From Prochlorococcus sp. MIT 1341 (lineage in GTDB: Bacteria; Cyanobacteriota; Cyanobacteriia; PCC-6307; Cyanobiaceae), in the NCBI RefSeq assembly GCF_034092415.1, contig NZ_CP139304.1, positions 1,100,001-1,164,000 on the forward strand: a stretch of DNA of 64,000 nt. The letters run 5' to 3'. Shown here in pieces: positions 38,237-44,133 of this stretch. Every line of letters begins with the position of its first letter. Positions within the stretch are counted from its first letter, which is position 1. The translations under genes and the position numbers were made by a program. The notes under the pieces were generated by a model, which was not told where the DNA came from, searched no databases, and saw only the letters and a program-made list of their open reading frames with translations.

Positions 38237-39415
38237 CTACGTCCATGGCACCTCACTACCGACTGCTTCCGAAATATGCCTAAATCCATGTTTCTCAAGC
38301 TGCATAAGGATGCCTTCTGAAATGCGAGGGACTAAATCGGGACCTTGAAAAATCCAACCTGTATAAAGCTGCACCAAAGAGGCACCCGCAGTAATTCGCT
38401 CCCAAGCGTCTTTTGAAGAAGAAATGCCCCCAACCCCTACAAGAGGAATAGATGAACCAACTATGGCTCTTAATCGTTTCAACACTTCCAAAGCTCTATC
38501 GCACAATGGTGTACCACTCAGACCTCCAGACTCCTCCTCGAGCGCTCGTCCAGTTTGAGGAAGAACTCTATTTTCTAAACCCAATCTATTTAAACTAGTA
38601 TTCACAGCAATAATTCCTTCAAGACTTTCATCGGTAGCCAATCTTGCTAAATCGTCTATCTCTCGATCTTTTAAGTCTGGAGCAATCTTTACCAATAAAG
38701 GCGGACAACCATCTAGACCACGCAATCGTTCCACTAAAAGCCTTAACTGTCTTGGTTGCTGAAGGTCTCTCAATCCTGGAGTATTTGGAGAGCTGACATT
38801 AAGCACTACATAATCAGCAAAAGGAGCCAACAATTCAAGGGAGGCAAAATAATCATTAGAAGCAAGCTCTAAAGGTGTAATACGAGACTTCCCTAAATTT
38901 ATCCCTATAGGGAAAAGTCGCTGTCCTCGAGGAAGTAAAGCCTGCTGTTCAAGGGTTCTATACATAACCCGAGCCCCCTTATTATTAAATCCCATACGAT
39001 TTAATGCAGCTTGTTCAGCAGCAAGCCGAAATAATCGAGGTCGAGGATTTCCTTCCTGAGCATTAAAAGTAACTGTACCAAGCTCAGCAAAACCGAATCC
39101 AAATCGATCCCAAATTCCAGCCGCAATACCATTCTTATCAAAACCTGCAGCCAGCCCTATGGGATTAGGGAAACAACAACCAAAAAGTCTTTGCTCAAGT
39201 CGCAAATCTAATCGCTGCAAATCTTTTGCCATATCTGATAAAAGTCCAGATAAAAAAGGCCACTCCCTTCGTCGTGACACTTGACCTAAAACAGCCAATG
39301 CAATCTGTGTCAACTGCTCAGCATCAAAACCTTCGTCATTCCTCAAGAGAGGACCAAACCATCGTTGATAAAGATGTGCAGTTGGGCTTAAAGCAACTTG
39401 CGATTTCTCAGTCAT
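38237..39415 (-). CDS. pyrD: Dihydroorotate dehydrogenase (quinone, class 2)
   Basis: PyrD oxidises dihydroorotate to orotate, passing electrons to quinone. [63 protein letters not shown] (catalytic Ser segment), LLVKIAPDL and [28 protein letters not shown] are class 2 signatures; the N-terminal ~60 residues form the membrane-binding extension. At 392 residues it is slightly long. It overlaps rnhA by 8 bp at its start, so the two are one transcript. Confidence 0.96.
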   Translation of the reverse strand: MTEKSQVALSPTAHLYQRWFGPLLRNDEGFDAEQLTQIALAVLGQVSRRREWPFLSGLLSDMAKDLQRLDLRLEQRLFGCCFPNPIGLAAGFDKNGIAAGIWDRFGFGFAELGTVTFNAQEGNPRPRLFRLAAEQAALNRMGFNNKGARVMYRTLEQQALLPRGQRLFPIGINLGKSRITPLELASNDYFASLELLAPFADYVVLNVSSPNTPGLRDLQQPRQLRLLVERLRGLDGCPPLLVKIAPDLKDREIDDLARLATDESLEGIIAVNTSLNRLGLENRVLPQTGRALEEESGGLSGTPLCDRALEVLKRLRAIVGSSIPLVGVGGISSSKDAWERITAGASLVQLYTGWIFQGPDLVPRISEGILMQLEKHGFRHISEAVGSEVPWT

Positions 39416-40196
39416 TACATCGATCCTCTGATGAAATGATATTTTCCAAATTGTTCCGTAAACGCCACTTTTGGTTACTTAAAGGCTCTATAACCCAATC
39501 TCGCCAAACCCATGACTCAGTAATTGTTCGAATTTTTTCAATAGGCTCTTCGATTAATTGCGCGATCTCACCATCGCTGAGGGTATGACCAGAGTTGGCA
39601 AAATGATCTGCAAGCTCAAATCGTGTCAAAAGCTTCTGCAGATTCATTGGAGCAATATCCGAAATTGCTTTATCTCTAAGACTTGATTCGTGTGGAATTG
39701 AATTATCTTGATGATCAGTCCTGGTATTTAGTTTGATCGAAAGACCTTTGGAAAAAGCAACGGCAATCTTATCCACACGATCATTATCCTTATCCCCGCT
39801 GTGGCCCTTTACATAAGCAAAAGGAACCTGTTGCAATCGAGCATGATCCAAAGCCAACCACAAGTCTTTATTTAATACAGCCTTACCAGACGACGTACGC
39901 CATCCATTTTTTTTCCAAGCTGTTATCCATTTGGTAAAACCATCAATCAAATATTTGCTGTCCGTGCGAATCTGCAAATCTGGATGCATTGAAAACTGCT
40001 TTAGTCGTTTTAATGCTTCCAAAGCCGCCTGCAACTCCATCCGATTATTTGTAGTTGACCTGACGTGTCCTCCAAATTCTTCTAAAAAGCCATTTTCAAA
40101 ACGAAACAGTACAGCCCAACCGCCTGGACCTGGATTACCACTGCATGCACCATCAGTTGCAGCCGCTATTACCCTTCCTAGAGGTTGATCAGTCAT
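39408..40196 (-). CDS. rnhA: Ribonuclease HI with C-terminal extension
   Basis: RNase HI removes RNA from RNA-DNA hybrids. The N-terminal ~150 residues contain the catalytic D-E-D-D set: [44 protein letters not shown] and [18 protein letters not shown]. After it comes a ~110-residue extension absent from E. coli RNase HI, ending in a [19 protein letters not shown] segment that looks like a small folded domain of unknown function. It is upstream of pyrD in the same leftward transcript. Confidence 0.94.
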   Translation of the reverse strand: MTDQPLGRVIAAATDGACSGNPGPGGWAVLFRFENGFLEEFGGHVRSTTNNRMELQAALEALKRLKQFSMHPDLQIRTDSKYLIDGFTKWITAWKKNGWRTSSGKAVLNKDLWLALDHARLQQVPFAYVKGHSGDKDNDRVDKIAVAFSKGLSIKLNTRTDHQDNSIPHESSLRDKAISDIAPMNLQKLLTRFELADHFANSGHTLSDGEIAQLIEEPIEKIRTITESWVWRDWVIEPLSNQKWRLRNNLENIISSEDRCND

Positions 40197-40316
40197 AAAA
40201 AAAGTATGTCAATTTCTTCAAGCATTCATCCTGGAAACTTAATTAGGAACAATACAAATCCCCACTACCACATTCCAACAGAAAGCTAATAAAGTAAAGA
40301 TCTTTCTATAGGACAG

Positions 40317-40347
40317 TTGAAATAGCGCCCCTTTTATAAGGCATAAT
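40317..40347 (+). promoter_or_regulatory. Candidate promoter for the ncRNA at 40354
   Basis: TTGAAA (40317-40322) and CATAAT (40342-40347) lie 19 bp apart on the plus strand, in sigma70-like positions. A start near 40354 would follow. There is no plus-strand protein gene downstream for over 7 kb, so the promoter would serve the small RNA only. Confidence 0.5.
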
Positions 40348-40353
40348 CCTGAG

Positions 40354-40475
40354 ACAGGAAGTTATCTTTACGCTTGTGTGAGGGGTGAGGAATTTTTCAG
40401 GGTCGAAACAAGGAAAGACTCCTGGTAATTTCCACCTAAAAGACCCTGTCTATGACAGGGTCTTTTATTATTCTT
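40354..40475 (+). ncRNA. Candidate small RNA with its own terminator (possibly Yfr2/Cyano-1 type)
   Basis: The 369-bp gap between rplL and rnhA holds no convincing protein. On the plus strand, opposite to all neighbours, a promoter-like pair ends at 40347 and a strong terminator stem lies at 40438-40466, giving a transcript of about 120 nt. The central part contains GTCGAAACAAGGAAAGACTC (40412-40431) and the 5' part GTGTGAGGGGTGAGGAATT (40376-40394). The GAAACA-GGAAA run recalls the Yfr2/Cyano-1 family of abundant picocyanobacterial sRNAs, but I cannot check the alignment. It lacks the 4.5S RNA, 6S, tmRNA and RNase P signatures I know. Confidence 0.55.
40438..40466. terminator. Bidirectional intrinsic terminator (rplL and ncRNA)
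   Basis: AAAAGACCCTGTC (40438-40450), a TAT loop and the exact reverse complement (40454-40466) form a 13-bp stem with A-tract on one side and T-tract on the other. It can end the leftward ribosomal-protein operon about 100 bp past rplL and also the rightward candidate ncRNA. Confidence 0.9.
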
Positions 40476-40566
40476 AAATACATGAAAAATGCCGGCCAAA
40501 AATAAGCCGGCATAACAGAAGGAAACAAAAAATATCAAGAGGAAAGTCTCAATATCAATCAAACAA

Positions 40567-40959
40567 TCATTTAAGGGTGACCTTACCCCCAGCTGCTTCA
40601 ATAGCCTTTTTGACTGTTTCAGCTTCATCTTTTGCAACTCCTTCTTTAATGGTCTTAGGAGCTGCCTCAACCATAGCCTTGGCATCACCAAGACCAAGCC
40701 CTGTAGCTTCTCTAACTGCTTTCAAAACTTTGATCTTGGCTGAAGCCTCAAAGCTTTCAAGCACAACATCAAATTCAGTTTGTTCTTCAGCGGCTTCCCC
40801 AGGAGCTGCACCAGGTGCACCTGGTGCAGCCATAACTACACCAGCAGAAGCAGCAGCTGAGACTCCAAAAGCATCTTCAATTTGCTTGACAAGTTCAGAA
40901 GCCTCCAACAAAGAAAGAGTCTTTAAAGACTCAAGGATTTCATCAGTTTTTGCAGACAT
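40567..40959 (-). CDS. rplL: Ribosomal protein L7/L12
   Basis: This is the dimeric stalk protein that recruits translation factors. The N-terminal helices ([27 protein letters not shown]-type), an Ala/Pro/Gly-rich hinge ([14 protein letters not shown], residues 44-57) and the C-terminal domain ([36 protein letters not shown]) are all present; 130 residues. The hinge is coded by a 26-bp perfect palindrome (40805-40830). Last gene of the leftward operon, 48 bp after rplJ. Confidence 0.98.
   Translation of the reverse strand: MSAKTDEILESLKTLSLLEASELVKQIEDAFGVSAAASAGVVMAAPGAPGAAPGEAAEEQTEFDVVLESFEASAKIKVLKAVREATGLGLGDAKAMVEAAPKTIKEGVAKDEAETVKKAIEAAGGKVTLK
40805..40830. repeat. Perfect 26-bp palindrome in the rplL hinge
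   Basis: GCTGCACCAGGTG (40805-40817) is followed directly by its reverse complement (40818-40830), with no loop. It lies in the APG-rich hinge, where repeated Ala-Pro-Gly codons favour such symmetry. Confidence 0.95.
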
Positions 40960-41007
40960 GAGTGGGATTCAGCAACAGATCAGAGTGGAAAATTAAAGTC
41001 GAAGGTC

Positions 41008-41535
41008 TTAGCTATTGCCTTTTTCGGCATGCTGGTTAATAGTCCTCGCTAGGCCAGAAGGAACCTCGTTAATACCCAATGCAACTTTAGTTGCAAGAGA
41101 ATTAATTGCCCCAGCTATTTGAGCCATCAATACCTCCTTCGAAGGCAGATTCCCAATAGCCTTAATCTCATCTTGAGAAAGAAGCTTGCCTTCAAACAAG
41201 CCTCCTTTTGTTTGAGATTTTTTGGTGTCCTTTTGAAAAGATTGAACAGCCTTAACTGCACCACCCACATCCCCTTTTACAAGGACAAAAGCATTTGTGC
41301 CTTTCAATAAGGATTCGAGATTCTCCCAAGCACTATTTCCATCAATAGCACGACGCATCAAGGTATTTTTTGTAACCTTGCATACACCATTCTGAGCCTG
41401 CAAACGATTTCGCAAGTCAGAAATTTCCTTGACAGAAAGTCCTTGATAATCAAGGACTAGTGCTAATTCAGCCTCATCGAGGAGTCCTTTTAACTCTTCG
41501 ACAATCTGTTGCTTGCTCTCCAGAGTGCGGCCCAT
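41008..41535 (-). CDS. rplJ: Ribosomal protein L10
   Basis: L10 is the base of the ribosomal stalk and binds L7/L12 dimers and 23S r[45 protein letters not shown] at the start (abbreviated here as [11 protein letters not shown] and [10 protein letters not shown]) and [11 protein letters not shown] are family signatures; the C-terminal amphipathic helix binds L12. At 175 residues it is normal. It is preceded by an L10-leader-like RNA, its likely autogenous regulator. Confidence 0.97.
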   Translation of the reverse strand: MGRTLESKQQIVEELKGLLDEAELALVLDYQGLSVKEISDLRNRLQAQNGVCKVTKNTLMRRAIDGNSAWENLESLLKGTNAFVLVKGDVGGAVKAVQSFQKDTKKSQTKGGLFEGKLLSQDEIKAIGNLPSKEVLMAQIAGAINSLATKVALGINEVPSGLARTINQHAEKGNS

Positions 41536-41639
41536 AGTATTTGGATCGAGTCAGGTGAACAAGCTGGACATGCAGCCGGAGCTCAGCTCCATTATTGGAA
41601 ACGAGGCCGCATTAGTTCATATCCCTAGGGGAAAACCTT

Positions 41640-41740
41640 AGCGTTCACCTCGGCAGGAATTATAAAATTCAAATTTGATGTAATTACATCAAAATGAATT
41701 TGTTACCTGCTGTCTTTGGCCGGGAGCACGCCCGTTGGCT
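41640..41740 (-). promoter_or_regulatory. L10-leader-like ribosomal protein regulatory RNA
   Basis: In the 234-bp rplA-rplJ gap, the minus strand reads AGACAGCAGG (41706-41715) and, about 50 nt later, CCTGCCGAGG (41648-41657). This GACAGCAGG / CCTGCCGAGG pairing is the core of the L10 leader, which L10(L12)4 binds to control rplJ-rplL. A short AT-rich arm with TGATGTAATTACATCA (palindromic) lies between. The remainder, 41536-41640, holds the rplJ ribosome-binding region and nothing else I can name. Confidence 0.8.
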
Positions 41741-41769
41741 TTCGCCATATATAAGATACAACAAAACGG

Positions 41770-42477
41770 TTACCCTTCTTGCTGCATATCTTGTAGTGCT
41801 GTGACATCCACTGCCACTGAAGGACCCATTGTAGAAGTCAAATAAAGACTCTTCCAGTAACGGCCCTTAGCACCACTTGGCTTATTGCGATCAATAGATT
41901 CCTGCAAAGTCCTCAAATTTTCCAGCAAGTCTTCTGCTTTAAAGCTTGCCTTGCCAAATCGAACATGAACAATACCTGCACGATCAGCTCTGAATTCCAA
42001 TTTTCCAGCTTTAAATTCCTTAATTGCAGACTTCAAATCAGTCGTAACTGTGCCAGCTTTGGGATTAGGCATCAAGCCACGTGGTCCTAAAACTCGACCC
42101 AACTTTGCGACCTTAGGCATCATCTCGGGAGTAGAAATAAGTAAATCAAACTCCATCGAACCTTTAGAAATAGTCTCTACCAGCTCATCCTCTCCAACAA
42201 GATCTGCTCCTGCAGATTTTGCTTCAGCCACCTTTTCTCCTTTTGCTATCACAGCAATACGAACAGCTTGACCAGTTCCATTTGGCAGCGCAACGGTAGT
42301 CCTCAATTGTTGGTCTGTATATTTAGGATCTATCCCTAAACGAGCGTGAACTTCCAAGGTCTCGTCAAACTTGGCTGTAGCATTTTCTTGGACAAGTTTT
42401 ATTGCCTCTAAAGGGGAATAGATTCGATCTTCAACCTTTGCAGAAAGATTGCTAAAGCGCTTTGATAGTTTTTTCAT
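41770..42477 (-). CDS. rplA: Ribosomal protein L1
   Basis: L1 forms the mobile L1 stalk near the E site. [48 protein letters not shown] and [11 protein letters not shown] are hallmark segments (shown in part). At 235 residues it has the bacterial size. It follows rplK by 87 bp in the same leftward operon. Confidence 0.98.
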   Translation of the reverse strand: MKKLSKRFSNLSAKVEDRIYSPLEAIKLVQENATAKFDETLEVHARLGIDPKYTDQQLRTTVALPNGTGQAVRIAVIAKGEKVAEAKSAGADLVGEDELVETISKGSMEFDLLISTPEMMPKVAKLGRVLGPRGLMPNPKAGTVTTDLKSAIKEFKAGKLEFRADRAGIVHVRFGKASFKAEDLLENLRTLQESIDRNKPSGAKGRYWKSLYLTSTMGPSVAVDVTALQDMQQEG

Positions 42478-42564
42478 AACAAAATTGGGGTGCTAACGGC
42501 AAAACTTGCCTTCCCCATAAATGAACAAGAGAAAGATTAACCCCTAAGAGGGCTTTAGAAAGAC

Positions 42565-42990
42565 TTAATCACTAATAGAGACTCCCATATTGCGAGCAGT
42601 GCCCTCAATAATACGCATTGCAGAGTCAACCGTGCTGCAATTTAAATCAGGGAGTTTTGTCTTAGCTATTTCCTCCAATTGGGCACGCGTAATTGTGCCA
42701 ACCGTTCCCTTTGCAGATTCACCAGATCCTTTCTCAATACCTGCAGCTTTGGTAATGAGTACCGATGCTGGAGGAGTCTTGGTAATGAAGGTAAAACTTC
42801 TGTCTTCAAAGACAGAAATTTCCACAGGGATCACAAATCCCGCTTTGTCCTGAGTTCGAGCGTTGTACTCCTTACAGAACGCCATGATATTGACCCCATG
42901 CTGACCGAGGGCTGGACCCACCGGTGGCGCGGGATTCGCTTTGCCGGCCTGGAGGGCCAACTTAATCACGGCTACTACTTTCTTTGCCAT
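42565..42990 (-). CDS. rplK: Ribosomal protein L11
   Basis: L11 binds the GTPase-associated centre of 23S r[37 protein letters not shown] is the conserved N-terminal domain (proline-rich switch), with [14 protein letters not shown] and the C-terminal [23 protein letters not shown]. 141 residues. It follows nusG by 112 bp, a gap holding a GC-rich hairpin. Confidence 0.98.
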   Translation of the reverse strand: MAKKVVAVIKLALQAGKANPAPPVGPALGQHGVNIMAFCKEYNARTQDKAGFVIPVEISVFEDRSFTFITKTPPASVLITKAAGIEKGSGESAKGTVGTITRAQLEEIAKTKLPDLNCSTVDSAMRIIEGTARNMGVSISD

Positions 42991-43053
42991 CAGCTAGCGG
43001 TGTTAGACAATTGCGGATACCTGTCAAAAAGACAAGCTTTACGAGATAAGTAG

Positions 43054-43090
43054 TGAACCTACCTCTCAGGCCGCCCTCCGCAGGGAGACG
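43054..43090 (-). other. GC-rich hairpin between nusG and rplK
   Basis: The nusG-rplK gap contains nested inverted segments, GGCCG/CGGCC outside and CCCT/AGGG inside (about 43058-43093). It could be a partial terminator, a processing site or an L11-related control element. It is not followed by a T-tract in the leftward direction. Confidence 0.45.
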
Positions 43091-43102
43091 GCCCTGAAAA
43101 AA

Positions 43103-43738
43103 TTAATTCTGTTTGCTTATTTGAGAGAACTCAAGTTCCACTGGGGTTTCCCGACCAAATATGGAAAGGAGAGCCTTCAACTTGTTCCTCTCGCCAGAAA
43201 CTTCTATAACTTCTCCCTGAAAATCTTTAAAAGGTCCAGCAGTCACAAGGATTTGATCTCCTTCCGTGAGGTCAAGCTTCACAACAGTCTTCTTCTCAGC
43301 AGCCCTCTTAAATATTCGATCAACTTCTTGACGGCTTAAGGGTCGTGGCTTGATATGCCCCCTCGCCTTACCGGTAGCACGTCTATCCTCAGCTCCGACA
43401 AAATTAATAACGTTGGGTGTACTGCGGACAGCCATCATAGTGTCTTCATCCAACACCATACGAACTAAAACATAGCCAGGAAAAACCTTCTCTTCCGTAG
43501 ATTGTCTAGTCCCATCTTTCTTCAATTTCACCGCAGGCGTTTGAGGTATTTCTATCTCTAATATTCGATTACTAACTCCCAAGGTCAGAGCCCTTTGCTC
43601 CAAAGTTGCCTTTACTTTCTTTTCACAACTGGAAGCAACCTGTATTGCATACCACCGGGCAACACTTGTTTTAGCCACCGAAACAGTTTCAAGGGCCAAA
43701 TCAGATTCTTGTTGAGGTGTGGTATCGAACTCAGACAC
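43103..43738 (-). CDS. nusG: Transcription antitermination/elongation factor NusG
   Basis: NusG travels with RNA polymerase and couples it to the ribosome or Rho. ARWYAIQVASSCEKKVKATLEQR is the NGN-domain start, VFPGYVLVRMVLDED and PNVINFVG follow, and the KOW domain reads GDQILVTAGPFKDFQGEVIEVSGERNKLKALLSIFGRETPVELEF. The 211 residues include a short acidic N-terminal tail. It is in the canonical secE-nusG-rplK order. Confidence 0.97.
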   Translation of the reverse strand: MSEFDTTPQQESDLALETVSVAKTSVARWYAIQVASSCEKKVKATLEQRALTLGVSNRILEIEIPQTPAVKLKKDGTRQSTEEKVFPGYVLVRMVLDEDTMMAVRSTPNVINFVGAEDRRATGKARGHIKPRPLSRQEVDRIFKRAAEKKTVVKLDLTEGDQILVTAGPFKDFQGEVIEVSGERNKLKALLSIFGRETPVELEFSQISKQN

Positions 43739-43787
43739 TTGTGGAAAAATATAGAAAAATGGGCTGAAAGACCAAGCGAATGTTTAG

Positions 43788-44057
43788 TCAACGAAAGATT
43801 TGGGAAGCACCCCAGCCGTAAAAACGACTTACTGCAGCAATAGATGCAGCCGAAAGACTGACCATCAAAATTACTGCAATCGATTCGCTGAATAACTGCT
43901 GACGACTAGGCCAGACAACCAGCTTTAGCTCATCATAAGTAGCAGCAATAAAACTACGCTTTGGAGCTGAAGTAGCCTCTGAGGGTGAGCTATCGGATGA
44001 AGTTTCCTCTGAGGGCGAGCTATCGGATGAAGTTTCCTCTGAAGATGGACTAGTCAC
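43788..44057 (-). CDS. secE: Preprotein translocase subunit SecE
   Basis: SecE clamps SecY in the translocon of plasma and thylakoid membranes. The C-terminal ~50 residues (ATYDELKLVVWPSRQQLFSESIAVILMVSLS-type) give the conserved amphipathic helix and the single transmembrane segment. The N-terminal 30 residues are a Ser/Glu-rich repeat (SSEETSSDSSPSEETSSDSS) coded by a 30-bp tandem duplication. The 89-residue size is normal, but the tail is low complexity. Position ahead of nusG supports the call. Confidence 0.93.
   Translation of the reverse strand: MTSPSSEETSSDSSPSEETSSDSSPSEATSAPKRSFIAATYDELKLVVWPSRQQLFSESIAVILMVSLSAASIAAVSRFYGWGASQIFR
43981..44040. repeat. 30-bp tandem duplication in secE
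   Basis: Two adjacent 30-bp units (43981-44010 and 44011-44040) differ at one base. They code repeats of S-P-S-E-E-T-S-S-D-S in the SecE N-terminal tail, in frame. A diverged partial unit follows on the 44041 side. Confidence 0.95.
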
Positions 44058-44133
44058 GAAGCTAAAACCAGAAGCTAATACCGGTGTTAATGCACACTCG
44101 GGCAGGCTGATACATTAACGGATTAAGGTTGAC

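Noticed and set aside
40577-40996. 139-codon plus-strand frame opposite rplL
   Set aside because: Antisense shadow produced by the Ala/Lys/Glu-rich rplL coding sequence.
42798-42817. 9-bp hairpin TTCTGTCTT-CA-AAGACAGAA in rplK
   Set aside because: Short enough to be chance at this window size, so not counted with the longer coding palindromes.
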